A stretch of 64,000 bases of DNA from assembly GCF_031987975.1 (NCBI RefSeq), contig NZ_DALZYX010000003.1, forward strand, positions 310,001-374,000, read 5' to 3'. The notes beneath the pieces were generated by a model. That model searched no databases and was not told the origin of the DNA. It saw nothing but the letters and a program-made list of their open reading frames with translations. The DNA comes from Pseudescherichia sp031987975. GTDB lineage: Bacteria > Pseudomonadota > Gammaproteobacteria > Enterobacterales > Enterobacteriaceae. This document shows positions 41,317 through 51,207 of this stretch, piece after piece; the first letter of the stretch is position 1, and every line of letters begins with the position of its first letter. A program made the translations under genes and the position numbers.

Positions 41317-43665
41317 ATGAAAAAACGTATTCCCACCCTTCTGGCCACAATGATTGGCACAGCCCTGTACAGTCAGCAGGGGCTGGCAGCCGATCTCGCC
41401 TCGCAGTGTCTGCTGGGCGTCCCGAGCTACAACCGTCCTCTGGTAGAGGGCGAACCTAACCAGCTGCCTGTCACCATTAACGCCGATAATGCGAAAGGTG
41501 ACTATCCTGAAGATGCCGTATTTACCGGCAACGTGGATGTCCAGCAGGGTAACAGCCGCCTGCAGGCAGATGAGATGCAGCTTCACCAGCAGCAGCCGGA
41601 GGGTCAGACCGATCCGGTTCGTACCGTCGATGCGCTGGGCAACGTGCACTACGACGATAACCAGGTGATCCTGAAGGGACCAAAAGCCTGGGCTAACCTG
41701 AACACCAAAGATACCAACGTCTGGAACGGCGACTATCAGCTGGTAGGTCGTCAGGGACGCGGCACCGCCGATCTCATGAAGCAGCGCGGCGAGAACCGTT
41801 ACACCATTCTGGATAACGGGACCTTTACCTCCTGTCTGCCAGGGTCGAATACCTGGAGCGTGGTGGGTAGCGAAGTGATCCAGGATCGCGAAGAGCAGGT
41901 CGCGGAGATCTGGAACGCGCGCTTTAAACTGGGTCCGGTTCCGGTGTTCTACAGCCCCTATCTGCAGCTGCCGATTGGCGACAAACGCCGCTCCGGCTTC
42001 CTGATCCCGAACGCCAGATACAGCTCCAAGAACTACTTTGAGTTTACGCTGCCGTACTACTGGAACATTGCGCCGAACTTCGATGCCACCATTACGCCGC
42101 ACTATATGGACAAGCGGGGCAGCATTCAGTGGCAGAACGAATTTCGCTACCTGACCCAGGCGGGTATGGGCCTGATGGAGTTTGACTACCTGCCGTCAGA
42201 TGATGTCTTTAAAGAAGACTATCCCGCTGAGTCTGATAAGCACCGCTGGCTCTTCTACTGGCAGCACGCTGGCGTAATGGATCAGGTATGGCGCTTCAAT
42301 ATCGACTATACCAAGGTCAGCGATCCATACTACTTCAACGACTTTACCTCGACCTACGGATCCAGCACCGACGGCTACGCTACGCAGAAATTCAGCGTCG
42401 GCTACGCGCTGGATAACTTCGACGCCACGGTGACGACCAAACAGTTCCAGGTCTTTGACGCCGAGCACAGCAACTCCTACGCCGCTCAGCCGCAGCTGGA
42501 TGTGAACTACTACCAGAACGACGTCGGTCCGTTTGATACGCATATCTATGGCCAGGCGGTGCATTTCTCCAATACCAACTCGGATCTGCCGGAAGCCACC
42601 CGTCTGCATCTGGAGCCGACGATTAACCTGCCGCTCTCTAACCGGTGGGGCAGCGTCAACACCGAAGCCAAGCTGCTGGCAACCCACTACCAGCAGACAA
42701 ATCTCGAAGATTACAACCTGGCGAACGGCACCGACTATAAAGACTCGGTAAACCGCGTGATGCCGCAGTTTAAGGTGGACGGCAAGCTGATCTTTGAGCG
42801 TGATATGAACTGGCTGGCGGGCTATAGCCAGACCCTGGAGCCACGCGCCCAGTATCTCTACGTGCCTTACCGCGACCAGAGCCATATCCAAAACTATGAT
42901 TCGTCTCTGCTGCAGTTTGACTACGGCGGCCTGTTCCGTGACCGAACCTACGGTGGCCTCGACCGCATCGCATCAGCGAACCAGGTGACGACCGGCGTCA
43001 CATCGCGCGTATACGATCAGGAATCCATTGAACGTTTTAACATTTCCGTGGGTCAAATCTACTACTTCACCGAGTCCCGTACCGGTGATGACAGGATCCA
43101 ATGGGAAGAAGACGATCAGACCGGATCGCTGGTCTGGGCGGGCGACACCTACTGGCGCATGAGTGAACGCTGGGGCCTGCGCGGTGGTGTGCAGTACGAT
43201 ACGCGCCTCGACAACGTAGCTAACGGTAATGCGACGCTGGAGTACCGCCGCGACGAGGATCGGGTTCTGCAGCTGAACTACCGCTACGCCAGCGAGGAGT
43301 ATATTCAGGCGACGCTGCCAAACTACGCTTATGCCCCTCAGACCAAAGACGGTATTTCTCAGGTGGGTGGAGTGGCAAGCTGGCCGATCGTCGATCGCTG
43401 GTCTGTGGTCGGAGCCTACTACTTCGACACCAAACAGAACAAAGCCGCCGATCAGATGCTCGGTTTGCAGTACAACTCCTGCTGCTACGCTATCCGCTTC
43501 GGCTACGAGCGTAAACTCAACGGCTGGGGACCTGCACCGACAGAGAGCGTCTACGACAACGTCGTCGGCTTTAACATCGAGCTGCGCGGCCTTAGCTCCA
43601 ACTACGGGCTGGGTACGCAGCAGATGCTGCGTTCGAACATTCTGCCTTATAGTAGCTCTTTGTAA
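41317..43665 (+). CDS. lptD: LPS assembly outer-membrane protein LptD
   Basis: Large beta-barrel that with LptE inserts lipopolysaccharide into the outer leaflet. The start at ATG 41317 (MKKRIPTLLATM) gives a signal peptide ending GLAAD and 782 residues (E. coli 784). The four disulphide cysteines are visible: Cys31 (ASQCLLG), the SCLPGSNTW cysteine and the adjacent pair NSCCYAIRFG. The N-terminal beta-jellyroll (LPVTINADNAKGDYP) accepts LPS from LptA. An open frame from 41080 adds 79 residues without a signal peptide and is rejected. No clear sigma-E promoter was found by eye in the 197-base gap. Confidence 0.96.
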   Translation: MKKRIPTLLATMIGTALYSQQGLAADLASQCLLGVPSYNRPLVEGEPNQLPVTINADNAKGDYPEDAVFTGNVDVQQGNSRLQADEMQLHQQQPEGQTDPVRTVDALGNVHYDDNQVILKGPKAWANLNTKDTNVWNGDYQLVGRQGRGTADLMKQRGENRYTILDNGTFTSCLPGSNTWSVVGSEVIQDREEQVAEIWNARFKLGPVPVFYSPYLQLPIGDKRRSGFLIPNARYSSKNYFEFTLPYYWNIAPNFDATITPHYMDKRGSIQWQNEFRYLTQAGMGLMEFDYLPSDDVFKEDYPAESDKHRWLFYWQHAGVMDQVWRFNIDYTKVSDPYYFNDFTSTYGSSTDGYATQKFSVGYALDNFDATVTTKQFQVFDAEHSNSYAAQPQLDVNYYQNDVGPFDTHIYGQAVHFSNTNSDLPEATRLHLEPTINLPLSNRWGSVNTEAKLLATHYQQTNLEDYNLANGTDYKDSVNRVMPQFKVDGKLIFERDMNWLAGYSQTLEPRAQYLYVPYRDQSHIQNYDSSLLQFDYGGLFRDRTYGGLDRIASANQVTTGVTSRVYDQESIERFNISVGQIYYFTESRTGDDRIQWEEDDQTGSLVWAGDTYWRMSERWGLRGGVQYDTRLDNVANGNATLEYRRDEDRVLQLNYRYASEEYIQATLPNYAYAPQTKDGISQVGGVASWPIVDRWSVVGAYYFDTKQNKAADQMLGLQYNSCCYAIRFGYERKLNGWGPAPTESVYDNVVGFNIELRGLSSNYGLGTQQMLRSNILPYSSSL

Positions 43666-43750
43666 TGTAATTGCTTAGTTATGAAGTAGATTGGTTATGA
43701 AGTTGATTTGCCACGTAATCCGCATTGCGGTTAATTGAAATGGAAAAAGT

Positions 43751-45037
43751 ATGAAGAACTGGAAAACGCTGCTTCTCGGTATCGCCATGGTGGCGAATAC
43801 CAGCTTCGCCGCGCCGCAGGTTGTCGATAAAGTCGCTGCCGTCGTTAATAACGGTGTTGTACTGGAAAGTGACGTTGATGGTTTGATGCAATCCGTAAAG
43901 CTTAACGCCGGTCAGGCGGGTCAGCAGCTTCCTGACGATGCCACGCTGCGTCATCAGATCCTGGAGCGTCTGATCATGGATCAAATCATTCTGCAGATGG
44001 GCACCAAGATGGGTGTCAAAGTCACCGATGAGCAGCTCGATCAGGCTATTGCCAATATCGCCAAGCAGAACAACATGTCGTTGGATCAGATGCGTAGCCG
44101 CCTGGCCTATGACGGTATGGACTACAACACCTACCGCAGCCAGATCCGCAAGGAGATGCTGATTTCCGAGGTGCGTAACAACGAGGTGCGCCGCCGCATT
44201 ACTATTCTGCCGCAGGAAGTAGACTCTCTTGCCCAGCAGGTGGGTAACCAGAACGACGCCAGCACCGAGCTGAATCTGAGCCACATTCTGATCCCGCTGC
44301 CGGAAAACCCAACCTCCGATCAGGTTAACGAGGCGGAGAGCCAGGCACGCTCTATCATTGAGCAGGCGCGTGGCGGCGATGACTTTGGCAAACTGGCGAT
44401 CACCTACTCTGCCGATCCGCAGGCGCTGAAAGGCGGCGAGATGGGCTGGGGACGTATTCAGGAACTGCCTTCTATCTTCGCCCAGCCGCTAAGCACGGCG
44501 AAAAAAGGCGACATTATCGGACCGATCCGTTCCGGCGTCGGCTTCCATATTCTGAAGGTGAACGACCTGCGTGGCCAGAGCAAAAGCATCTCCGTGACTG
44601 AAGTTCACGCGCGCCATATTCTGCTGAAGCCGTCGCCGATCATGACCGATGACCAGGCCCGCGTGAAGCTGGAGCAGATCGCAGCGGATATTAAGAGCGG
44701 TAAGACCAGCTTTGCTGCAGCGGCAAAATCCTTCTCCCAGGATCCCGGCTCGGCTAACCAGGGCGGCGATCTCGGCTGGGCGGCAGCGGATGTTTTCGAT
44801 CCGGCCTTCCGCGATGCGCTGATGAAGCTGAACAAAGGCCAGATGAGCGCCCCGGTGCACTCCTCCTTTGGCTGGCACCTGATCGAACTGCTGGACACGC
44901 GTAACGTGGATAAAACCGACGCCGCGCAGAAGGATCGTGCCTACCGCATGCTGATGAACCGTAAATTCTCTGAAGAGGCGGCCAGCTGGATGCAGGAGCA
45001 GCGCGCCAGCGCCTACGTTAAGATCCTGAGCAACTAA
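43751..45037 (+). CDS. surA: Periplasmic chaperone/peptidyl-prolyl isomerase SurA
   Basis: Outer-membrane protein chaperone, 428 residues as in E. coli. The signal peptide ends NTSFAAPQVVDKV. The N-terminal chaperone region is followed by two parvulin domains: the first around ELNLSHILIPLPENP, the second around HARHILLKPSPIMTD with GGDLGWAAAD. It delivers LptD and porins to the BAM complex and follows lptD in the classic lptD-surA-pdxA-rsmA-apaGH order. The stop overlaps the pdxA start by one base. Confidence 0.97.
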   Translation: MKNWKTLLLGIAMVANTSFAAPQVVDKVAAVVNNGVVLESDVDGLMQSVKLNAGQAGQQLPDDATLRHQILERLIMDQIILQMGTKMGVKVTDEQLDQAIANIAKQNNMSLDQMRSRLAYDGMDYNTYRSQIRKEMLISEVRNNEVRRRITILPQEVDSLAQQVGNQNDASTELNLSHILIPLPENPTSDQVNEAESQARSIIEQARGGDDFGKLAITYSADPQALKGGEMGWGRIQELPSIFAQPLSTAKKGDIIGPIRSGVGFHILKVNDLRGQSKSISVTEVHARHILLKPSPIMTDDQARVKLEQIAADIKSGKTSFAAAAKSFSQDPGSANQGGDLGWAAADVFDPAFRDALMKLNKGQMSAPVHSSFGWHLIELLDTRNVDKTDAAQKDRAYRMLMNRKFSEEAASWMQEQRASAYVKILSN

Positions 45038-46023
45038 TGAACGTTCAACGCATCGTTATCACCCCCGGCGAACCCGCCGGGATTGGTCCGGAGCTGGTAG
45101 TCCAGCTGGCCCAGCGCGACTGGCCCATGGCGCTGGTAGTTTGTGCCGACCCGCAGTTGTTAACTGACCGGGCGGCACAGCTTGGTCTGCCGCTGACCCT
45201 GCTCCCCTACGATGCAGACCAGCCCGCGCAGCCGCAGCGCGCCCGCACCCTGACGGTGCTGCCCGTTACCCTGCGTGCGGCGGTTGTTCCCGGCCAGCTT
45301 AGCGTAGCTAACGGTGGTTACGTTGTTGATACCCTTGCCCGCGCCTGTGACGGCTGCCTGAACGGTGAATTTGCTGCCCTGGTCACCGGCCCGGTACACA
45401 AAGGGGTGATTAACGATGCCGGCGTACCCTTTACCGGGCACACCGAGTTTTTTGAAGAGCGTTCCGGCACAGCAAAAGTGGTAATGATGCTGGCGACCGA
45501 GGCGCTGCGCGTGGCGCTGGCGACGACCCACCTGCCGCTACGGGAGGTGGCGGATGCCATTACCCCGACGCTGCTGCGCGATGTCATCACCATTCTGTAT
45601 CGCGATCTGCAAAACAAGTTCGGCATTGCCCATCCGCACGTGCTGGTCTGCGGCCTGAACCCGCACGCTGGCGAAGGTGGCCATATGGGCAGCGAAGAGA
45701 TAGACACTATCATTCCGCTGCTTGAGGAGCTGCGCGCCCAGGGGATGAACCTCAGCGGCCCGCTGCCTGCGGATACGCTTTTCCAGCCAAAATATCTCGA
45801 TCGCGCCGATGCGGTGCTGGCGATGTATCACGATCAGGGCCTGCCCGTGCTAAAATACCAGGGCTTTGGCCGCGGTGTGAACATTACGCTCGGTTTACCC
45901 TTTATTCGCACATCCGTAGACCACGGCACCGCATTAGAACTTGCGGGCCAGGGGAAAGCCGATGTCGGCAGTTTTATTACGGCGCTTAATCTCGCCATCA
46001 AAATGATTACTAATACTCAATGA
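45037..46023 (+). CDS. pdxA: 4-hydroxythreonine-4-phosphate dehydrogenase
   Basis: Metal-dependent NAD(P) enzyme that oxidises 4-phosphohydroxythreonine in pyridoxal phosphate synthesis, 328 residues. Characteristic segments are ITPGEPAGIGPEL, LVTGPVHKGVINDAG, FTGHTEFFEERSG (metal His) and CGLNPHAGEGGHMG. It shares its first base with the surA stop and overlaps rsmA by four bases (ATGA), indicating coupled translation. Epd, two steps earlier in the same pathway, is also encoded in this window. Confidence 0.96.
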   Translation: MNVQRIVITPGEPAGIGPELVVQLAQRDWPMALVVCADPQLLTDRAAQLGLPLTLLPYDADQPAQPQRARTLTVLPVTLRAAVVPGQLSVANGGYVVDTLARACDGCLNGEFAALVTGPVHKGVINDAGVPFTGHTEFFEERSGTAKVVMMLATEALRVALATTHLPLREVADAITPTLLRDVITILYRDLQNKFGIAHPHVLVCGLNPHAGEGGHMGSEEIDTIIPLLEELRAQGMNLSGPLPADTLFQPKYLDRADAVLAMYHDQGLPVLKYQGFGRGVNITLGLPFIRTSVDHGTALELAGQGKADVGSFITALNLAIKMITNTQ

Positions 46024-46841
46024 ATAGCAGAGTCCATCAGGGGCACCTGGCCCGTAAACGTTTCGGGCAAAACTTCCTTAACGATAAATTTGTCATCGAC
46101 AGCATTGTATCAGCCATTAATCCGCAAAAAGGCCAGGCCATGGTTGAAATCGGTCCCGGCCTCGCCGCGCTGACCGAGCCGGTAGGCGAGCGCCTGGACG
46201 AGCTGACCGTCATCGAGCTGGATCGCGATCTGGCTGCGCGCCTGCAAACGCATCCGTTCCTTGGGCCGAAGCTGACCATCTATCAGCAAGATGCCATGAC
46301 CATGAACTTTGGTGAGCTATCTCAGACCCTGGGTCAGCCGCTGCGCGTCTTTGGTAACCTGCCCTATAACATCTCTACACCGTTAATGTTCCACCTGTTT
46401 AGCTATACTGATGCCATCGCCGATATGCACTTCATGCTGCAAAAAGAGGTGGTGAATCGTCTGGTTGCAGGCCCGAACAGCAAAGCGTATGGCCGTTTAA
46501 GCGTAATGGCACAATACTATTGTCAGGTGATCCCGGTGCTGGAAGTTCCGCCGACGGCCTTTACGCCGCCGCCTAAAGTAGACTCTGCGGTGGTGCGCCT
46601 GGTACCGCATGCCACTATGCCGCACCCGGTAAAAGAGGTTCGCGTTCTGAGCCGCATTACCACCGAAGCGTTTAACCAACGCCGTAAAACCATTCGTAAC
46701 AGCCTCGGCAATCTGTTTACGCCGGAGGTGTTAACCTCGTTGGGTATTGATCCGGCGGTGCGGGCAGAAAATATCTCTGTCGCCCAGTACTGCCAGATGG
46801 CAAACTACCTGACAGATAACGCGCCGCCGAAGGAGAGTTAA
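46020..46841 (+). CDS. rsmA: 16S rRNA dimethyladenosine transferase
   Basis: KsgA, which dimethylates A1518 and A1519 near the 3' end of 16S rRNA and checks late 30S assembly. It has 273 residues. The Rossmann motif I is EIGPGLAALTEPVG, with QNFLND upstream and the N6-adenine catalytic motif NLPYNISTP. The C-terminal helical domain has FNQRRKTIRNSLGN. Located between pdxA (four-base overlap) and apaG (three-base gap). Confidence 0.97.
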   Translation: MNSRVHQGHLARKRFGQNFLNDKFVIDSIVSAINPQKGQAMVEIGPGLAALTEPVGERLDELTVIELDRDLAARLQTHPFLGPKLTIYQQDAMTMNFGELSQTLGQPLRVFGNLPYNISTPLMFHLFSYTDAIADMHFMLQKEVVNRLVAGPNSKAYGRLSVMAQYYCQVIPVLEVPPTAFTPPPKVDSAVVRLVPHATMPHPVKEVRVLSRITTEAFNQRRKTIRNSLGNLFTPEVLTSLGIDPAVRAENISVAQYCQMANYLTDNAPPKES

Positions 46842-46844
46842 GCC

Positions 46845-47222
46845 ATGATCAATTCGCCCCGGGTATGTGTTCAGGTACAAAGCGTCTATATCGAATCGCA
46901 GTCGGCACCCGACGAACAGCGCTATGTTTTCGCCTACACGGTGACCATCCGTAACCTGGGACGCACGCCCGTGCAGCTGCTAGGGCGCTACTGGCTTATC
47001 ACTAACGGCAATGGCCGTGAAACCGAGGTACAGGGCGAAGGTGTGGTTGGCGTCCAGCCGCACATTGCCCCCGGCGAAGAGTATCAATACACCAGCGGAG
47101 CGGTTATCGAAACGCCGCTGGGTACCATGCAGGGCCACTATGAGATGATCGATGCCGAGGGCAAGCCGTTCCGCATCGCCATACCGGTCTTCCGACTTGC
47201 CGTTTCAACTCTCATTCATTAA
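46845..47222 (+). CDS. apaG: ApaG protein
   Basis: Small beta-sandwich (DUF525) protein of 125 residues. The family core is YVFAYTVTIRNLGRTPVQLL, GVVGVQPHIAPGEEYQYTSG and MQGHYEMIDAEG. Biochemical role is unclear; mutants in related species affect Co2+ resistance and Mg2+ efflux. Tight spacing with rsmA and apaH indicates one transcript. Confidence 0.95.
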   Translation: MINSPRVCVQVQSVYIESQSAPDEQRYVFAYTVTIRNLGRTPVQLLGRYWLITNGNGRETEVQGEGVVGVQPHIAPGEEYQYTSGAVIETPLGTMQGHYEMIDAEGKPFRIAIPVFRLAVSTLIH

Positions 47223-47225
47223 TCC

Positions 47226-48074
47226 ATGTCAACATATCTTATTGGCGACGTTCATGGTTGCTACGATGAACTGATCGCATTGTTAAAACAGGTCGCGTTT
47301 GATCCTAAAACCGATACCCTCTGGTTAACGGGCGATCTGGTTGCGCGCGGCCCGGCATCGCTGAAGGTGCTGCGCTTTGTTAAGTCCTTAGGGGACAGCG
47401 TGCGCATCGTGCTGGGCAACCATGACCTGCACCTGCTGGCGGTGTTTGCCGGCATCAGTAAAAATAAACCGAAGGATCGTATTACGCCGCTGCTGGAAGC
47501 ACCGGATGCCGATGAGCTGCTGAACTGGCTGCGTCGCCAGCCGCTGCTGCAGGTAGACGAAGAGAAAAAGCTGGTGATGGCGCACGCGGGGATCACTCCC
47601 CAGTGGGATCTGCCGACGGCTCAGGCCTGCGCCCGGGATGCTGAAGCGGTGCTCGCCAGCGACTCCTACCCGCTCTTTTTAGATGCGATGTATGGCGACC
47701 TGCCCAACAACTGGAGCCAGGATCTAACCGGTCTGGCGCGCCTGCGCTTTATCACCAACGCCTTTACGCGGATGCGCTACTGCTTCCCGAATGGCCAGCT
47801 GGACATGTACTGCAAAGATATGCCGGACAACGCCCCTGCCCCGCTGAAGCCATGGTTTGTGATCCCAGGCCCGGTGACCCAGGAGTACAGCGTGGTGTTT
47901 GGTCACTGGGCGTCGCTGGAGGGGAAAGGCACACCGGAGGGCGTCTACGCCCTCGATACCGGCTGCTGCTGGGGTGGCGTTCTGACCTGCCTGCGTTGGG
48001 AAGATAAAGCCTACTTTACCCAGGCGTCGAGCCGCCATCTGGATCTGGGCGAAGGTGAGGTGGTTGCTTCGTAA
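47226..48074 (+). CDS. apaH: Diadenosine tetraphosphatase (symmetrical)
   Basis: Metallophosphoesterase that splits Ap4A into two ADP and, in E. coli, also removes Np4 caps from mRNA. It has 282 residues. Metal-binding motifs are IGDVHGCYDEL, LTGDLVARGP, LGNHDLHLLA and VMAHAGITPQW, with the late histidine in VFGHWASLEG. It is the last gene of the lptD-apaH run. A REP-like hairpin separates it from convergent folA. Confidence 0.96.
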   Translation: MSTYLIGDVHGCYDELIALLKQVAFDPKTDTLWLTGDLVARGPASLKVLRFVKSLGDSVRIVLGNHDLHLLAVFAGISKNKPKDRITPLLEAPDADELLNWLRRQPLLQVDEEKKLVMAHAGITPQWDLPTAQACARDAEAVLASDSYPLFLDAMYGDLPNNWSQDLTGLARLRFITNAFTRMRYCFPNGQLDMYCKDMPDNAPAPLKPWFVIPGPVTQEYSVVFGHWASLEGKGTPEGVYALDTGCCWGGVLTCLRWEDKAYFTQASSRHLDLGEGEVVAS

Positions 48075-48080
48075 TGTTCT

Positions 48081-48106
48081 CCCCGGCGACGCTGCGCTTG
48101 CCGGGG
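48081..48106 (+). repeat. REP-like palindrome between apaH and folA
   Basis: Arms CCCCGGC/GCCGGGG surround GACGCTGCGCTT. The core is shared with the elements at 12741-12770 and 60920-60950. It lies seven bases past the apaH stop, between convergent genes, and may also end transcripts. Confidence 0.6.
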
Positions 48107-48113
48107 ATACGCG

Positions 48114-48593
48114 TTAACGACGCTCGAGGATCTCAAAGCAGTAGCTGTGGGAGTTCTGCGCGTCGGCATCGTGAAACTCGCTAAAGGTGGACTCCCAGTC
48201 GTCCGGCTCGTAGTCCGGGAAGTGAGTATCTCCTTCCACTTCCGCATCGATATGCGTCAGATAGAGGCGCTGGGCCTGCGGCAAAAACTGCTCGTAAATA
48301 CGCCCACCACCGATCACCATAATCTCTTCCGCATCGCCACAGGCGGCAATTGCATCCTCAATAGAGCTAACCCACTGGACACGGTCGTCACTGCCCGGCT
48401 GGCTGCTGATGACAATGTTTTTACGACCCGGCAGCGGACGTCCGATGGACTCCCAGGTCAGGCGGCCCATCACCACCGGTTTGTTTAACGTATTGCGTTT
48501 AAACCAGGCGAGATCGGCAGGCAAATTCCACGGCATGGCGTTTTCCATACCAATTACGCGATCGATCGCTAACGCCGCAATCAGACTGATCAT
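48114..48593 (-). CDS. folA: Dihydrofolate reductase
   Basis: NADPH-dependent reductase that makes tetrahydrofolate; the chromosomal trimethoprim target. The start at ATG 48593 (MISLIAALAIDRVIGMENAM) gives 159 residues, the E. coli length; an ATG 33 bases upstream would add MATIFSSGIYT. The Met20 loop GMENAMPWNLPADLAW with Asp27, SIGRPLPGRKN and VIGGGRIYEQFL are intact. Leu replaces the E. coli His45 in MGRLTWES. Nothing in the sequence points to trimethoprim resistance: Pro21, Asp27, Trp30 and Leu28 are the usual residues. Confidence 0.97.
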   Translation of the reverse strand: MISLIAALAIDRVIGMENAMPWNLPADLAWFKRNTLNKPVVMGRLTWESIGRPLPGRKNIVISSQPGSDDRVQWVSSIEDAIAACGDAEEIMVIGGGRIYEQFLPQAQRLYLTHIDAEVEGDTHFPDYEPDDWESTFSEFHDADAQNSHSYCFEILERR

Positions 48594-48734
48594 TGTATAT
48601 ATCCCGGAGCTAAAAATTGTCGCCACTATACGGAAAGCGCTGACGCTCGTCGACTGGCGGCAAGGTAAAGGGAACGAAAATTTTTCATTCTGCTGGCAGG
48701 CCCGCAGTTGCCTCCGGGCCGCCAGCGTAGATGA

Positions 48735-50597
48735 TTAAACCGTCGGCTTCGCCTGCGGCTCGTCGCTGGCATCGCCGGAGTGTTTACCCTCCTCCGTACC
48801 CTGCCAGCCGTGCCGCTGGGTATGAGAGAGGTGCGCCCGATCCTCGGTGATGATCTCCGTCAGCATCGCGCTGGTGCGTTTGAATACCGCGGCTCGCGCC
48901 TGGGTATCGTCCTCACCCTGAACCATCTCCTCTATCATGTCTGAATTATAGCGGCGAAATAGATCGGCGCGCTCCCGAGCCTCATACTCTCCCAGCCCAA
49001 GGCTCTCCAGCGCCAGGCGGCCGGTACGCAGTGCGCCTTCAAAGGTTTCACGCTCTGGACGCTCTACGCCCGCCTGGCGCAGACGAATAAAGTGATCGAC
49101 GTCGCGGGCGCGAGCAACGATCTGCAGATGCGGGAAGTGCTCTTTGACCAGCTCGGTAAGCTGCAGGTTGGCCTTGGGATCGTCAATGGCGTTGATCAGC
49201 ACCTCGGCCTTGCCCGCCCCGGCGGACTCCAGCAGATCTACGCGAGTCGCATCGCCGTAGAAGACCTTCATACCAAACTTGCGCAGGGTCTCAATATGGT
49301 CGGGATCGTGATCGAGTACGACCATTTTCACCCCGCTGGAGAGCAGCAGACGCCCGGCAATCTGTCCGAAACGTCCGAAGCCCGCAATAATGACCCGCGG
49401 CTGCTCTTCGTCAATTTCATCCGCCTCACGCTGCTGGCCCGTGGTCTTGCTATCAAGACGGGTGAGCAACACCAGTAGCAGCGGCGTTGCTGCCATTGAG
49501 AGCGCCACCGCCAGGGTGAGCGCTTTAGCCCACTCGGGATCGAGCACGTTGGCGCTCTGCGCCGTGCCAAACACCACGAAGGCAAATTCGCTCCCCTGCC
49601 CCAGCAGGACCGCGAACCAGCGCCGCTGTTTGCCAGGCACCTTTAACGGTCGGGCTATCAGCCACAGCACCAGGGTTTTAATCACCAGGAAGCCCACCAG
49701 CAGGATGATAATGCGTAGCGGGTGCGTCACCAGAGTACCAAAGTCGATAGACATACCGACGCCGATAAAGAACAGCCCCAGCAGCAGGCCTTTAAACGGC
49801 TCGATATCGCTCTCCAGCGCATGGCGGTATTCGGAGCTGGCCAGCAGCACTCCGGCCAGGAAGGCCCCCATCGCCATCGACAGCCCGGCCTCTTCCAGCA
49901 ACAGCCCGAAGCCAAAGACCAGGAATAGCGCGACGGCGCTGAACACTTCCCGCAGGCCAGTGCGAGCGACAAAGCGCAGCGCCGGGCGCGCAACGTAGCG
50001 GCCAATCAGCACCACGATAGCCAGCGCGGCGACCACCTTCAGCGCCGAAAGGGTAAAGGCACCCAGGGTAGTGGCCCCGCCACTGGCTGCCAGCAGGGGG
50101 ATCATCGCCACCAGCGGAATGGCGGCGATATCCTGGAACAGCAGAACGGCAAAGGCGCTGCGTCCCATCTGCGAGACCATCAGGTTACGCTCGTTCATCG
50201 CCTGCATGGCGATCGCCGTCGAGGAGAGTCCCAGCGTCAGGCCGATCAGCACCGCGACCTGCCAGCGCAGACCCAGCGCCATACAGAACGCACCCAGCAG
50301 CAGGCCACAGACCAGCATTTGCAATGCGCCGCCGCCAAACACCGAGGCGCGTAGCTTCCACAGCCGCTGGGGATCCAGCTCAAGACCGATGACAAACAGC
50401 ATCAGCACCACGCCGATCTCAGCGAAGTGCAGGATCGACTCGGCGTCGGTGACCAGCCGCAGCCCCCACGGACCAATAATGCAGCCCGCAATCAGATAGC
50501 CGAGCACCGAGCCGAGGCCGAGGCGCACCGCAATCGGCACGATCAGCGCCGCCGATCCCAGGTAGATCAGCGCCTGTATCAGGGTATGGCTATCCAT
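48735..50597 (-). CDS. kefC: Glutathione-gated potassium efflux system protein KefC
   Basis: CPA2 monovalent cation:proton antiporter of 620 residues, as in E. coli. About a dozen membrane helices (residues 5-380) precede a cytoplasmic TrkA-N/KTN domain with the nucleotide-binding IIAGFGRFGQIAGRLL and an acidic C-terminal tail. Glutathione keeps it closed and electrophile adducts open it, acidifying and protecting the cell. It overlaps the kefF ancillary gene by eight bases. Confidence 0.96.
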   Translation of the reverse strand: MDSHTLIQALIYLGSAALIVPIAVRLGLGSVLGYLIAGCIIGPWGLRLVTDAESILHFAEIGVVLMLFVIGLELDPQRLWKLRASVFGGGALQMLVCGLLLGAFCMALGLRWQVAVLIGLTLGLSSTAIAMQAMNERNLMVSQMGRSAFAVLLFQDIAAIPLVAMIPLLAASGGATTLGAFTLSALKVVAALAIVVLIGRYVARPALRFVARTGLREVFSAVALFLVFGFGLLLEEAGLSMAMGAFLAGVLLASSEYRHALESDIEPFKGLLLGLFFIGVGMSIDFGTLVTHPLRIIILLVGFLVIKTLVLWLIARPLKVPGKQRRWFAVLLGQGSEFAFVVFGTAQSANVLDPEWAKALTLAVALSMAATPLLLVLLTRLDSKTTGQQREADEIDEEQPRVIIAGFGRFGQIAGRLLLSSGVKMVVLDHDPDHIETLRKFGMKVFYGDATRVDLLESAGAGKAEVLINAIDDPKANLQLTELVKEHFPHLQIVARARDVDHFIRLRQAGVERPERETFEGALRTGRLALESLGLGEYEARERADLFRRYNSDMIEEMVQGEDDTQARAAVFKRTSAMLTEIITEDRAHLSHTQRHGWQGTEEGKHSGDASDEPQAKPTV

Positions 50598-51120
50598 GAT
50601 TCACCTCCTGCCACGCCATCAACCGCTGTTTATAGTGACGCGCCTTGGCATTCAAGGTTTCATCATCGTTGACGAACGTGTTGTGCATAGAGAAAGGGGC
50701 CAGCCACTTCATGCCGCAGTAGATTGCCGTGGCCTGTAGGGGCTGCGCCAGGGCTTCAAAGCCTGGGTGCGATCCAATATCGAAGTGATGCTCGCCGCCG
50801 CCGGTGGTCACGGCCCACAGCAGATGCTTGCCGTGCAGGGCCGTACCGCCCTCACCGTAGGCCCAGCCGTGGGTCAGGACTTTATCCATCCATAGCTTGA
50901 GCAGCGGCGGGACGCTATACCACTGGAGAGGATGCTGCCAGACCACCAGCTCAGCGCGTGATACGGCCTCCTGTTCGGCGGCGATATCGATATTGAAGTC
51001 GGGATAGAGTTGGTAAAGCGAGCGGATCTCGACGCCGTCCAGCGTTCCTGCCTGTTCAAGCATCCGCTTATTCGCGTGCGAATGCCGCGGATAGGGATGG
51101 GCATAAATAATCAGAATCAT
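50590..51120 (-). CDS. kefF: Ancillary quinone oxidoreductase KefF
   Basis: Flavodoxin-fold NAD(P)H:quinone reductase of 176 residues needed for full KefC activity. FMN-binding start ILIIYAHPYPRHSHANKRM, VWQHPLQWYSVPPLLKLW and the LLWAVTTGGGEHHF segment are as in the family. It precedes kefC with an eight-base overlap, the E. coli arrangement. The upstream neighbour differs: a small lipoprotein gene replaces the cai region of K-12. Confidence 0.95.
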   Translation of the reverse strand: MILIIYAHPYPRHSHANKRMLEQAGTLDGVEIRSLYQLYPDFNIDIAAEQEAVSRAELVVWQHPLQWYSVPPLLKLWMDKVLTHGWAYGEGGTALHGKHLLWAVTTGGGEHHFDIGSHPGFEALAQPLQATAIYCGMKWLAPFSMHNTFVNDDETLNAKARHYKQRLMAWQEVNHG

Positions 51121-51207
51121 TCATTAACCTGTCTAAACTGCACTGTTGTAATGGCAGTGAGTTTAGACAGTTAATGGATGCGCTTACAGAAGAAAGATCC
51201 GCTTTGC

